In this document: positions 17,967 to 27,443 of the stretch, piece after piece
Layout of the letters: every line of letters begins with the position of its first letter
How positions within the stretch are numbered: the first letter of the stretch is position 1
Assembly (NCBI GenBank): GCA_902825965.1
Contig: CADEDA010000003.1
Coordinates: 72,632 to 136,631, forward strand
Origin: an uncultured Gemmatimonadota bacterium
GTDB lineage: Bacteria; Gemmatimonadota; Gemmatimonadetes; Gemmatimonadales; Gemmatimonadaceae
Length of the DNA: 64,000 nucleotides
Direction: 5' to 3'
Notes under the pieces: model-generated
The model's input: only the letters and a program-made list of their open reading frames with translations
The model's database searches: none
What the model was told of the DNA's origin: nothing
Program-made: the position numbers and the translations under genes

Positions 17967-18935
17967 ATGCCCCAGAGCCGCCGGGACTTCGTCCGCGCCT
18001 CCGTGAGTTGTGCGGCCCACCTCTCGGCGACCGCCGCGATGCTGCCCGCGGGACTCCGCGCCGCCTGGCGGGACCGCTGGCGACAGGGCGCGCGCTTTCC
18101 CGTCGTCGCGCAGGAGCCGTGGGGCCGGCTCGAACGCATCGCCGACGGCGTCTGGGCTCTCGTGTCAACGCCGCTCGATGGGGATTGGACCACGCTGTGC
18201 AACGGCGGCATCGTCGCGGGACGCCAGGGCACGCTGGTGATCGAGGCCTTCAACACCGACAACGGTGCGCGCTGGATGGCCGCACAAGCGCGCGCCCTCA
18301 CCGGGCGTGCGCCCACGCACGTGGTGGTCACGCACTACCACGGCGATCACGCCGCCGGCCTGCGCGGGGCGTTCGACTCGGCCGATGTCGTGTTGCACGC
18401 GACCGCGACGACCCGCGACCTCGCAGCGGCCAAGAACCGCAACGCGCCCACCGAGCTGCTGGCACGCGCGAGGCCGATCGACAAAACCACGCCCACGCGC
18501 CTCGACCTCGGCGGGCGCCACGTGACCCTCACGCCGCGGTCGGGGCACACGGCGTCGGACGTGTCGCTCAGCGTCGATGACCCGCATACCGTGTTCTGCG
18601 GCGACCTCGTCTGGAACGGCATGTTCCCCAACTTCGTCGATGCGCGCCCGGCAACGCTCTCCGGCAGCGTGCGTGCGCTGCGCGACCTGCGCGCGGGCAG
18701 CTACGTGCCCGGTCACGGCACACTCGCGACGCCCGCCGACCTCGACCGCTACATCAGCGTGCTCGACCTCGTGGAGGCGGCTGCACGACGTGCGGTGGAG
18801 CAGGGCACAAGCGCGCAGGCCGCCGCCGACGCGTTCCGCATCCCGGAGGCGCTGGGCGAATGGCGCCGATTCAGCGAGTCGTACTACCTGCGCGCGATCG
18901 GTGCGTGGATGCGGGACCTCGGCGGGCGGAGCTGA
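17967..18935 (+). CDS. Tat-exported metallo-beta-lactamase-fold hydrolase
   Basis: A 322-residue protein. The N-terminus MPQSRRDFVRA is a twin-arginine signal, so the folded enzyme is exported. The zinc ligands are recognisable: H-x-H-x-D-H in THYHGDHAAG (about residue 118), His in SGHTASDVS, Asp in FCGDLVWNG and His in VPGHGTL. The family includes B3-type lactamases, lactonases and relatives of quinoprotein relay hydrolases; substrate unknown. The ATG at 17967 is preferred because it places RR near the N-terminus. The next gene begins 2 bases after the stop. Confidence 0.88.
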   Translation: MPQSRRDFVRASVSCAAHLSATAAMLPAGLRAAWRDRWRQGARFPVVAQEPWGRLERIADGVWALVSTPLDGDWTTLCNGGIVAGRQGTLVIEAFNTDNGARWMAAQARALTGRAPTHVVVTHYHGDHAAGLRGAFDSADVVLHATATTRDLAAAKNRNAPTELLARARPIDKTTPTRLDLGGRHVTLTPRSGHTASDVSLSVDDPHTVFCGDLVWNGMFPNFVDARPATLSGSVRALRDLRAGSYVPGHGTLATPADLDRYISVLDLVEAAARRAVEQGTSAQAAADAFRIPEALGEWRRFSESYYLRAIGAWMRDLGGRS

Positions 18936-18937
18936 CG

Positions 18938-20131
18938 ATGCGGATCGCAGGATGGATCGGCGCGCTGCTCGGTGCCGTGGCGGCACTGCCGCTCGGCACC
19001 GCGGCACAGTCTGCACCCACGCGCCGCATCGCGGCCCCCACCGTGGTATTCACGGCGTCGTTCTCGGGGGTGGCCGATGTGCGTGAGCAGTCGGACGGGC
19101 AGGTCATGGTGCTCGACCGCAGCGAGGGGCGGATCCTGCGGCTCGATCCGAGCAGCGGCCGGAGCGTGGCACTCTCGCGCAGCGGCATGGGACCGGGCGA
19201 GTACGTGTCACCGCAGCGACTGCTCGCACTCCCCGGCGACACGACCCTCGTGTTGGACATGGTCGGCCGCGGACGCGCCGTGATGATCACCCGCGACGGT
19301 GTCGCAACGACGATGATCCGCGCGAAGGGGATCGAGCAGACGGCGCCCCTGTTCATGGGTACCGACGTGCTGACGGACGCGCGCGGGCGACTGTACGAGC
19401 TCGCCGAGCGCGTGCGCGTCCAGGGCGGTCGCGCCATGCGCACGGACTCCTCGGCGGTGCGACGCCTCGATCGAGTCAGCGGGCGCGCCGACACCCTCGC
19501 GACATACAGTCGGAAGCTCCGCTCGCCGCTCGGGCGGAGTCCCAGCGGCGCGGCCGGCTCCGCGGCGGCGTCCGCGAGCGATGCCGCGCGGGCCGGCGGA
19601 CCGCCGCCGCCGTATGCGAGCGTGGACCAGTGGTCCGTCGCGCCGGACGGCCGCATCGCCATCGCGGGCGTCGACCCCTATCGCGTGACCTACATCCTGC
19701 CGGACGGATCCGTCGGCGCGGCAGCGGACATCGCGTACGATCCGATCCCGCTGCGCGAGCAGCATCGGACTGCCTGGCGCGAACGGATGCGCCGGCCGGT
19801 GCCGGCCGTGATGTTCGGGCCCAATGGGCAGATGACCGGCGGACGCAGCACGCCGCGGTACATCGAGCCGCGCGAGTGGCCCGACCTGCTGCCGGCCTTC
19901 GGCATGCGCGCCTTGCGATTCGCGCCCGATGGCACGTTGTGGGTGGAGCGCGAACTCGGCGGCGACGAACCGCAGACCTTCGACCTCATCGACCGGACCG
20001 CGCGTCGCGTCGCGCGTGTGGAGATGCCCCCGAGGACGCGGCTGGTGGGATTCGGCGTGCGCAGCCTGTACCTGGTCAAGATCTCCACCGACGACGAGCT
20101 GGAAACACTGCAGCGGCACCCGATGCCCTGA
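18938..20131 (+). CDS. Secreted 6-bladed beta-propeller protein
   Basis: A 397-residue protein with a signal peptide (residues 1-24, ending GTAAQS). It has repeated propeller strands such as VADVREQSDGQVMVLD, LRLDPSSGRS and MGPGEYVSPQRLLALPG; the GPGEY element is common in 6-bladed propeller proteins of this kind. A low-complexity Ala/Ser/Pro stretch (residues about 205-230) separates two halves. No catalytic residues are evident; it may be a binding or scaffold protein. It is separated from the hydrolase by 2 bases and so is translationally linked. Confidence 0.75.
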   Translation: MRIAGWIGALLGAVAALPLGTAAQSAPTRRIAAPTVVFTASFSGVADVREQSDGQVMVLDRSEGRILRLDPSSGRSVALSRSGMGPGEYVSPQRLLALPGDTTLVLDMVGRGRAVMITRDGVATTMIRAKGIEQTAPLFMGTDVLTDARGRLYELAERVRVQGGRAMRTDSSAVRRLDRVSGRADTLATYSRKLRSPLGRSPSGAAGSAAASASDAARAGGPPPPYASVDQWSVAPDGRIAIAGVDPYRVTYILPDGSVGAAADIAYDPIPLREQHRTAWRERMRRPVPAVMFGPNGQMTGGRSTPRYIEPREWPDLLPAFGMRALRFAPDGTLWVERELGGDEPQTFDLIDRTARRVARVEMPPRTRLVGFGVRSLYLVKISTDDELETLQRHPMP

Positions 20132-20208
20132 GTGCCGCTGCGGTGCCGCCGCGCTGCTGCTTCGGTGCCGCGGCGTTGTGCGGCGTCGCGCCGTGCCTCG
20201 CGTGGACC
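20132..20208. other. Short convergent gap, no clear terminator
   Basis: The 77 bases between the convergent propeller and sugar dehydrogenase genes are GC-rich with several overlapping GCCGC repeats. No clean hairpin could be assigned. Confidence 0.4.
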
Positions 20209-21417
20209 TCAGCGCCGTGCGACCGGCTCCAGGCGCACGATCCGGCCGGACTCCTCGAGCGCGAGGTAGATGAAGCCATCCGGCCCCTGGCGCAGCGCGC
20301 GCACGCGGCCCTGACCCTGCACCATGTTCTCGACGTTCGCCACCTTGTCGCCATCCATGGTGAGGCGCACGAGACGCTGGCCCACCATCCCACCGACGAA
20401 GAAGTTGCCCGCCCAGTTGGGGAACTTGTCGCCGGTGTAGATCACGAGGCCCGAGATGCCGATCGAGGGCACCCAGATGTTCACCGGCTGCTCCATGCCG
20501 CGCCGTGTGGTGCCGGCATGGATCGCCGTACCCGAGCCATAGTTCACGCCGAACCCGATCACCGGCCAGCCGTAGTTCTTGCCGGCCTGCGTGAGGTTGA
20601 GCTCGTCGCCGCCCTGCGGGCCGTGCTCGTCCGTCCACACGGCATTGGTGCTGGGATGGATCGCGATGCCCTGCACGCTGCGGTGCCCGTAGCTCCAGAT
20701 CTCCGGCAGCGCCCCGGCGGTGCTGAGGAACGGATTGTCGCTCGGCACGCTGCCGTCGTCCTTCAGGCGCACCACCTTGCCGTGGTGCGTGGTGAGGTCC
20801 TGCGCCGGATGCTTCTCGAGGTCACCCGTGGACGGCACCTGACGGTCGCCGAGCGTGATGAACAGGAAGCCCTCCTTGTCGAACGCCATGCGCGAGCCGT
20901 AGTGGCCGCGCCCCGTGGACCACATCTTCGCCTCGAAGATCTCCTTCACGTCCGTGAGGCGGTCGTTCTCGAGCTTCGCGCGCACCACCGCCGTGGTGCT
21001 CTGCGTGCCGTCGGCGTTGGGCTTGGAGAACGAGAGGTAGATGAAGCGATTGCTCGCGAACTGCGGATGCGGGATCACATCGAGCAACCCGCCCTGGCCG
21101 GCGGCGCGCACGGCCGGGACACCGGCGACCGGCGTCGGCAGCAGCTTGCCGCCGCGTACGATGCGCAGGGCCCCGCCGCGTTCGGTGACGAGCAGGTCCC
21201 CGTTCGGCAGGAACGACATGCCCCACGGGCTCGTGAGGCCCTGGGTGACGGTGACGACGCGGAAGTCATGCATGGCGCTGCGCTGCACGGCATCCGGCAT
21301 GGCACCCTGCGTAGCGCCCTGCGTAGCGCCCTGCGCGGCGAGCGGGCGAGCGACAGGAGCGGAGGCCGCGACCAGCGCCGTGACGGCGAGCAGCGCGGCA
21401 GGAGAACGGACGTTCAT
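20209..21417 (-). CDS. PQQ-dependent soluble aldose sugar dehydrogenase
   Basis: A 402-residue periplasmic quinoprotein (Asd/YliI family) that oxidises aldoses at C1 using PQQ and calcium. The signal peptide covers residues 1-29 and is followed by a short GATQ/GATQ repeat made by a 12-base tandem duplication. Family motifs: GLTSPWGMSFLPNGDLLVTER (blade 1), GGLLDVIPHPQF, GHRSVQGIAIHP (catalytic His region), DEHGPQGGDELN and KNYGWP. Electrons would pass to a cytochrome. No PQQ biosynthesis genes are in the window. Confidence 0.9.
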   Translation of the reverse strand: MNVRSPAALLAVTALVAASAPVARPLAAQGATQGATQGAMPDAVQRSAMHDFRVVTVTQGLTSPWGMSFLPNGDLLVTERGGALRIVRGGKLLPTPVAGVPAVRAAGQGGLLDVIPHPQFASNRFIYLSFSKPNADGTQSTTAVVRAKLENDRLTDVKEIFEAKMWSTGRGHYGSRMAFDKEGFLFITLGDRQVPSTGDLEKHPAQDLTTHHGKVVRLKDDGSVPSDNPFLSTAGALPEIWSYGHRSVQGIAIHPSTNAVWTDEHGPQGGDELNLTQAGKNYGWPVIGFGVNYGSGTAIHAGTTRRGMEQPVNIWVPSIGISGLVIYTGDKFPNWAGNFFVGGMVGQRLVRLTMDGDKVANVENMVQGQGRVRALRQGPDGFIYLALEESGRIVRLEPVARR

Positions 21418-21445
21418 GGGAAACCTTGGGGAGAGGTGAACACCA

Positions 21446-21462
21446 CAACTATGTAGAAGTTG
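21446..21462. promoter_or_regulatory. Weak inverted repeat in a divergent promoter region
   Basis: CAACTATGTAGAAGTTG has 5-base arms around 7 bases and is AT-rich for this genome. It lies between the divergent sugar dehydrogenase (start 21417) and M20D genes (start 21525). A chance occurrence is possible. Confidence 0.25.
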
Positions 21463-21524
21463 GCCGGGATGCTGCGTTCGGCGCAAATTGCTCACCACAT
21501 CCTGACCGGACCACGCACCGCACC

Positions 21525-22832
21525 ATGCCCACGCTCCCACTCGCCGCACTCGCCGCCGCCCTGATCCTCGTCGCGCCCACGGCGCGTGCCCAGCGTCCGG
21601 ACGCCCTGCTCGCCGAGATCGATCGACGCAACGAGCAGATCACGCAGAAGGTCATTGCGTGGCGCCACGACATCCACCGGAACCCCGAGCTCTCGTTCCA
21701 GGAGACGCGGACGGCGGCGTTGGTCGCCACGCACCTGCGGAGCCTGGGGCTGGAGGTCCGCACCGGCGTGGGCGGCAACGGCGTCGTGGGCGTGCTGCGC
21801 GGTGGGCGCCCCGGGCCCGTGGTCGCGCTGCGCGCCGACATGGACGCGTTGCCGGTGACGGAACTGGCCGACGTGCCGTTCAAGAGCACCGTCCGCACGG
21901 TCTACAACGGCGCCGAGACCGGTGTCATGCACGCCTGCGGGCACGACATGCATGTCGCGATCCTGATGGGCACCGCCGAGGTGCTCGCGGGCATGCGCGA
22001 ACGGATCCCCGGCACGGTGAAGTTCGTGTTCCAGCCCGCGGAGGAAGGCTCGCCGGTGGGCGGCGCGGGGCCGATGATCCGCGACGGCGTGCTCGAGTCG
22101 CCGGCCGTGGATGCGATCTTCGCGCTGCACGTCGGTCCGGGGCCGCTGGGGAGCGTGGACTATCGGGGAGGGCCGACGCAGGCGAGCACCGACAACTTCC
22201 GCATCGTCGTTCGCGGCAAGCAGACGCACGGCGCGATGCCGGCCGGCGGCGTGGACCCGCTCGTGGTCGGCGCGCAGATCCTGCTCGGGTTGCAGACGAT
22301 CGTCAGCCGCCAAGTGGACCTCGCCACGGCGCCGCTGGTGGTCACGGTGGGGGCGTTCCACGGCGGACTGCGCGAGAACATCATCCCCGACACAGCGGTC
22401 ATGATCGGTACCATCCGGGCACTCAGCCCGACCATGCGCACGGACGTGCACGCGCGATTGCGGCGCACGGCGGAGCACATCGCGGCGGCGGCCGGCGCCA
22501 CGGCCGAGGTCACGATCGTCGAAGGGTATCCCGTGACGGTGAATGACGTAGGCCTCGCCGAGTTCATCGGGCCCGTGCTGCGTCGCGTGGTCGGGGCGGA
22601 CAAGGTCGGCATCGCCGAGCCCTCGATGCCGGCCGAGGACTTCTCGCGCTTCCAGGAGAAGGTGCCCGGGTTGATGTTCGGCCTGAGCGTCACGCCGCCG
22701 GGATTGGACCCCAGCAGGGTCGCGGGCAATCACTCGCCGTTGTTCCAGGGGGATGACGCCGCGCTCGGCATCGGCGTGCGCCTGATGGCGAACGTCGCGA
22801 TCGAATACCTGCGCTCGGGGAAGACGCCATGA
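21525..22832 (+). CDS. Secreted M20D family amidohydrolase / aminoacylase
   Basis: A 435-residue metal-dependent hydrolase of the hippuricase/IAA-amino acid hydrolase type, with a signal peptide ending TARAQ at about residue 23. Metal ligands: ALRADMDALPVTE, HACGHDMHVAI, QPAEEGSPVGGAG, then the dimerisation domain and the C-terminal SMPAEDFSRFQ and NHSPLF motifs. It cleaves N-acyl amino acids. The ATG at 21525 gives the signal peptide directly. The stop overlaps the next gene (ATGA). Confidence 0.92.
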   Translation: MPTLPLAALAAALILVAPTARAQRPDALLAEIDRRNEQITQKVIAWRHDIHRNPELSFQETRTAALVATHLRSLGLEVRTGVGGNGVVGVLRGGRPGPVVALRADMDALPVTELADVPFKSTVRTVYNGAETGVMHACGHDMHVAILMGTAEVLAGMRERIPGTVKFVFQPAEEGSPVGGAGPMIRDGVLESPAVDAIFALHVGPGPLGSVDYRGGPTQASTDNFRIVVRGKQTHGAMPAGGVDPLVVGAQILLGLQTIVSRQVDLATAPLVVTVGAFHGGLRENIIPDTAVMIGTIRALSPTMRTDVHARLRRTAEHIAAAAGATAEVTIVEGYPVTVNDVGLAEFIGPVLRRVVGADKVGIAEPSMPAEDFSRFQEKVPGLMFGLSVTPPGLDPSRVAGNHSPLFQGDDAALGIGVRLMANVAIEYLRSGKTP

Positions 22833-23731
22833 GCTTCACGTACACACACACGTGGACCTTCGACGCGACGCGGGACGCGCTCTTCGCGGCGCTGCTCGAT
22901 GCCGCGCAACTGCAGCGCTGGTTCGCCGAGTCGGTGCGGATCGACCCGCGGGTGGGCGGGACCTACCACTTCTGGGGCCGGCACACGCTCGGCGCGCCGA
23001 GCGAGGCGGAGGCGGGGCAACGCATCCTCGCACTCGAGCCGCCCGAGCGACTGCTGTTCACCTGGCGCCTCCTCGGAGTGGACACGCAGGTGGAGATGGT
23101 CCTCGGCAACTCGCCCAAGGGTGCGACGCTGGCGCTCACCCACAGCGTACCCGCATCGCTGGGCCAGCCGCGGGAGCGCGAGCTCATCGACGACCACTGG
23201 CGCTTCCACCTGGGCAACCTGGCGATGCACTTGGCCGGCGGGGACGGCATCGTGCGACCGGACTTCACCGATCCCCAGCCGGACGTGCGGCTATCGGTGG
23301 AGGTGGACGCACCGGTGGCGGTCGTGTGGCGCACACTCACCGATCCGGCGCAGGTGGGCAAGTGGTTCGGGTCGTCGAAGGTGCGGATCGACCTGCGCCC
23401 TGGCGGCGCGTACGAGGTGATCTGGGAGTACAAGGTCGACGGTCGCGACGTGATCGGCGGCACCACGCGTATCCTCGAGCTCGAGCACGAGCGACAGCTC
23501 ACACTCGATTGGCGCGAGTGGCGCGGCGACTCCACAATGCCACCGCAGTTCATCCGCTTCACGCTCGAACCCCGGACGGCCTCGACCACGCTACACTTCG
23601 TGCACGGTGGCTTCACGCGCACGGCGGATCTCTCCGATTTCCCGTTCGGCTGGGCGTACTTCCTCGGGGCACTGCGCACCATGGCCGGTCCGCCTCCCCC
23701 CTCGGGTTCACGCGCGACTGGACACGGGTGA
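22829..23731 (+). CDS. Tandem AHSA1/SRPBCC domain protein
   Basis: A 300-residue cytosolic protein with two START-like SRPBCC domains. Domain 1 (about residues 1-145) begins YTHTWTFDATRDALFAALLDA with WFAESVRIDPRVGGTYHFWG. Domain 2 (about 150-290) begins SVEVDAPVAVVWRTLTDPAQVGKWFG with DLRPGGAYEVIWEY. Both carry the AHSA1 hallmark of a W-F-x(n)-G-G turn. Such proteins bind hydrophobic ligands, and function is usually unknown. It is translationally coupled to the exported M20D amidohydrolase, although the two would act in different compartments. Confidence 0.85.
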   Translation: MSFTYTHTWTFDATRDALFAALLDAAQLQRWFAESVRIDPRVGGTYHFWGRHTLGAPSEAEAGQRILALEPPERLLFTWRLLGVDTQVEMVLGNSPKGATLALTHSVPASLGQPRERELIDDHWRFHLGNLAMHLAGGDGIVRPDFTDPQPDVRLSVEVDAPVAVVWRTLTDPAQVGKWFGSSKVRIDLRPGGAYEVIWEYKVDGRDVIGGTTRILELEHERQLTLDWREWRGDSTMPPQFIRFTLEPRTASTTLHFVHGGFTRTADLSDFPFGWAYFLGALRTMAGPPPPSGSRATGHG

Positions 23732-23834
23732 ATGCGGCTCGCCACGACGCTGCCGCTGTACGGTCCCGGACGCGACATCGTCAGGGGTAGTCGGCGGAGG
23801 AGACGCCGTTCGTGCTGGGGGGTGCGTGAAGGGC

Positions 23835-25199
23835 ATGCGAAGTCGAAGCGGCCGATGGGGAGTAGTCCTCCTGGCGCTGACGCTGCTGGGCGCGCGTACG
23901 GTCTTGGCTCAGGCGGCGAGCATTCCGCTCAGCGACGCCCGCGCGGCCTTCGCGTTGGCCGAGCGTCTGGCGGGCCTCGACGCCGACCAGCTGTGGGGTC
24001 GTTCGCTCTATGGGCCGACACTGTTCGTGCACCCCGAGAGCCGCCAAGTCGTCGCGAACGCGCGCGATGCCGAGGGTCGCCTCCGGGCGCAGGACGGTCT
24101 GTTCGTCGGGACGCTCGATTCGTCCGTCGCGATCGCCAACACCAGCGTGCATTGGGCGGGGACGGACTGGACCATGCTGACCTGGCCGCTGCCCCAGGAT
24201 CGGTATGCGCGTGGTCGGTTGCTCATGCATGAGAGCTTCCATCGCGTGCAGCCGGCACTCGGCATCCCGCTGGCCAGCCCCGTCACGCCGCATCTCGATT
24301 CGGCGGAGGCCCGCCGCTTGCTCCGCCTCGAATGGCGCGCATTGCGCGAGGCGCTCATTCACACCGGTGCGGCTCGTGCCGCAGCCGTCGCGGACGCGCT
24401 CCGATTCCGACGGGAACGGCACAGCCGGTTTCCTGAGGGGGCTCGGGCCGAACGCGCCCTCGAACTCAACGAGGGCCTGGCGGAGTATACCGGCATCCGA
24501 CTGTCGGGCTGGCCCGCATCGATCTGGGCTGATCGCGCCGCCGTGCGTCTCGAGTCTGAGGAGCGGGAGCCGGGCGTCCGAACGTTCGCCTACGCCGCGG
24601 GCGCCGCTTGGGCACTGCTGCTGGACGCCTACGATCTCGACTGGCGCACACGCCTGAGCGCCGAAGCCGATCTTGCGGCGTTGCTCGCCGCGCGTCTCGA
24701 CCCGAAGCGAGACGGGCACGCCGACGTGGTGTCACTCGATGATCGTGCCTCCCACTATGACGATGCGCTCGTCCGCGCCGATGAAGCGCGCCGCGAGTCC
24801 GCGCGGCGAGAGACACTCGCCCGGCTCCGCCGTCGTTTCGTCGATGGCCCCGTGCTCCGGCTGCCGCTCAGCGATGCGTTCAGCTACGCGTTCGGAATGC
24901 GCGGGAACGAGACGCTTGCCGGCGAGGGAAGTATCCTCGGGTCGGCATCCCTGCACGACTCGTGGGGCGCGCTCGAGGTCCGCGGCGGCGTCCTGCTGGT
25001 GCGTGACGCGCGCGGCGTGCCCATCGAGGCCCGCGTCAGTCTCGTCGATGCGGCGGCCGTCGACTGGCGTACACTGACGGCTCCACTGCGGACATCCGCC
25101 ACCGCGACGACCGAGGCATGGGCGCTCACCCTCGCGCCCGGCTGGGTCGTGCAGGATGGCGAGCGCGCCGGTGACCGCAGGCTGCGCCGGACTCCATGA
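23835..25199 (+). CDS. Putative secreted HExxH zinc metallopeptidase, unrecognised family
   Basis: A 454-residue protein with a signal peptide (residues 1-25, ending TVLAQ). A zinc-binding motif H-E-S-F-H occurs at about residue 135 (LLMHESFHRVQPALG), and LNEGLAEYTGIRLSG about 85 residues later offers the third Glu ligand of a gluzincin. The C-terminal 120 residues look like a beta domain. I do not recognise a named family. The start is ATG 23835; GTG 23826 is an alternative three residues upstream. It stands 103 bases after the AHSA1 gene and 51 before the DUF5916 gene. Confidence 0.7.
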   Translation: MRSRSGRWGVVLLALTLLGARTVLAQAASIPLSDARAAFALAERLAGLDADQLWGRSLYGPTLFVHPESRQVVANARDAEGRLRAQDGLFVGTLDSSVAIANTSVHWAGTDWTMLTWPLPQDRYARGRLLMHESFHRVQPALGIPLASPVTPHLDSAEARRLLRLEWRALREALIHTGAARAAAVADALRFRRERHSRFPEGARAERALELNEGLAEYTGIRLSGWPASIWADRAAVRLESEEREPGVRTFAYAAGAAWALLLDAYDLDWRTRLSAEADLAALLAARLDPKRDGHADVVSLDDRASHYDDALVRADEARRESARRETLARLRRRFVDGPVLRLPLSDAFSYAFGMRGNETLAGEGSILGSASLHDSWGALEVRGGVLLVRDARGVPIEARVSLVDAAAVDWRTLTAPLRTSATATTEAWALTLAPGWVVQDGERAGDRRLRRTP

Positions 25200-25250
25200 G
25201 GGAATGCCCACCGCTCTGGTGAGTCGGCCGATCCCGCGTAGTTTCTCCCC

Positions 25251-27443
25251 ATGCTTCGACGTCACGCATTGGGGTGGATGCTGTTGTGCGGTCTCGCCCC
25301 CTCGCTCTCTGCGCAGGGTGCCGACCATCGCAACGTCGACGCGCTGCCTAGTGCTCGCGCCACCGCTTCCCGCATCCGCCTCGACGGCGTGCTCGACGAG
25401 CCCGACTGGGCACTGGCCGACTCGATCACGGACTTCCACCAGAAGGAACCGGTGGAGGGCGGCACGCCGAGCGAACGCACCGTCGTGCGGCTCCTCGCCA
25501 CGCCGGCGGGACTCGCGATCGGCTGGTGGAACTACGACCGCCACGTCGACGCCCGCGTGCGCACACAGCTCCGTCGCGACGCCACGCTGCGCTCGGACGA
25601 CTACGTGAGCCTGATGATCGACGGGCTCTCCGACCAGCGCAGCGCGTTCTACTTCCGCACCAACTCCAATGGCGCGCTGTGGGACGGTGAGCACGTCAAC
25701 ATCGAGAACGGGAACGAGGAGTGGGACGGCATCTGGGATGCGCGGACGTCGGTCTCCGCCGACGGCTGGTTCGTCGAGATGCTGATCCCCTGGGCGACGC
25801 TGCGCTACCGGCGCGACGTGGCGTCCATGGGCATGAACTTCCGGCGATTCCTGCCGCGCACCAACGAGGAGATCCTCTGGCGCGCGTGGAAGCGGACGCA
25901 GGGTCTTCGATTCCTCGAGGAAGAGGGCATCGTCAATGGCTTCCGCGACCTGCCGCCCCGCGCGCGGGCGGAGTTCCGCCCGTACCTGCTGGCCGAGGCG
26001 GCGGCGCCGGAGCGTGCCTACCAGCCCAACGGCGATTCCGACGTGCTGAGCGCAGCCCGTGGCGACGCCGCGGTGGGGCTCGACGTGAAGCTGCCCGTGA
26101 CGCCGACGTTGACCGCGGATCTCACCGCATTCCCCGACTTCGCGCAGGCCGAGGTCGATCGCCAGGTGGTGAACCTCTCGCGCTTCCCGCTGTTCTTCCC
26201 CGAGCAGCGCCCGTTCTTCACCGAAGGGGCGTCGATCTTCCACTTCGGGCGGCTCGAGCAGGCCCAGCTGTTCTACTCGCGCCGCATCGGTCTGGGGCGC
26301 GACGGCACTCCCGTGGAAATCCCCGTCGGTGCGCGTATGCAGGGGCGCGCGGGGGCGTACCAGCTCGGGTTCCTCGCCGTGCGCACCGGTGATGAGGAAC
26401 AGGCCACCGACCTCGTGGCGCGGGTGCGCCGCGACGTGCTCGGCCGCGGCTTCGTCGGAGCCATGAGCAGCTTCAGCGACAGCCGCGCGCGGCCGGGGTC
26501 GCTGGCCGGTGGCCTCGACTTCGAGATCCCCTTCATCCTCGGCGACCGAGACAATCTCGCGTTCCTCGGCAACGCGGCCTGGAGTCGCGACAGCGTCGGC
26601 GGGGCGACCGGGGCGCACTACCGTTTCGTCGTGGACTACCCCAACGACCACGCCGACATCGTGGCGCGGTTCGATCGCGTCGACGCCGCGTACGATCCCG
26701 CACTCGGGTTCGTGTCGCAGCGCGGCATCCAGCGCGTCAGCGGTGCGACGCGCATCACGCCGCGTCCAGCGCGCACGTCGCGCATCCGGCGCTGGGAGTT
26801 CGACCTGCTCACCTACGACGTCGTATGGGACCTCGACGGACGGCTCGACAACGCCGCCTACACCGTGCGCCCGTTCGGCGCGCAGTTCCAGACCGGCGAT
26901 CGCGTCGAGGTGAACCTGATCCGGCGCGAGGACCGACCGAGCAGCGACTTCGACATCGTGCCCGGCTCCACGATCACGGCCGGCGACTACGCCTGGAACC
27001 GCGCGCAGCTGCGCTATGTGGGCGCGAACGTGCGGCGCTTCGTGCTGGAAGCGAGTGCGGAAGCCGGCGAGTTCTACGATGGCGATCGACGCGATGCCTC
27101 GCTCGGGATGCTGCTGCGCTTGCAGCCACACCTCGAGCTGCGCCTCGACGCCATCCGCAACGATGTGCGGTTGCCCGCGACGGCGTTCGTGGTGAACACG
27201 CTGCGCTTCCGCGGCGACTACGCGTTCACGCCGCGTCTCACCGCGACCATGTTCGCGCAGATGGACGATCAGTCGGATCGGGCCGCGCTCAATGCGCGCC
27301 TCCGCTGGACCACCTCGCCGGGCAGCGACCTGTATGTCGTGTGGAACTCCGCCTGGCCGTTGGGCCTCGACCGGGGCATCCCCTGGGAGCGCCCCATCCG
27401 CGGTGGCCTCGTCGCGAAATACGTGCGATTCTTCCGGATGTGA
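25251..27443 (+). CDS. DUF5916 family outer-membrane-like protein with CBM9-like N-terminus
   Basis: A 730-residue protein with a signal peptide (about residues 1-22, ending SLSAQG). Residues 35-210 form a CBM9-like carbohydrate-binding-type domain (RIRLDGVLDEPDWALADSI, FVEMLIPWATLRY). The rest is the DUF5916 beta-barrel-like part, with the typical LSRFPLFFPEQRPFFTEGASIF and FYSRRIGL motifs. It is probably an outer-membrane protein often found near peptidases; its role is unknown. The next gene starts on its stop (GTGA). Confidence 0.87.
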   Translation: MLRRHALGWMLLCGLAPSLSAQGADHRNVDALPSARATASRIRLDGVLDEPDWALADSITDFHQKEPVEGGTPSERTVVRLLATPAGLAIGWWNYDRHVDARVRTQLRRDATLRSDDYVSLMIDGLSDQRSAFYFRTNSNGALWDGEHVNIENGNEEWDGIWDARTSVSADGWFVEMLIPWATLRYRRDVASMGMNFRRFLPRTNEEILWRAWKRTQGLRFLEEEGIVNGFRDLPPRARAEFRPYLLAEAAAPERAYQPNGDSDVLSAARGDAAVGLDVKLPVTPTLTADLTAFPDFAQAEVDRQVVNLSRFPLFFPEQRPFFTEGASIFHFGRLEQAQLFYSRRIGLGRDGTPVEIPVGARMQGRAGAYQLGFLAVRTGDEEQATDLVARVRRDVLGRGFVGAMSSFSDSRARPGSLAGGLDFEIPFILGDRDNLAFLGNAAWSRDSVGGATGAHYRFVVDYPNDHADIVARFDRVDAAYDPALGFVSQRGIQRVSGATRITPRPARTSRIRRWEFDLLTYDVVWDLDGRLDNAAYTVRPFGAQFQTGDRVEVNLIRREDRPSSDFDIVPGSTITAGDYAWNRAQLRYVGANVRRFVLEASAEAGEFYDGDRRDASLGMLLRLQPHLELRLDAIRNDVRLPATAFVVNTLRFRGDYAFTPRLTATMFAQMDDQSDRAALNARLRWTTSPGSDLYVVWNSAWPLGLDRGIPWERPIRGGLVAKYVRFFRM

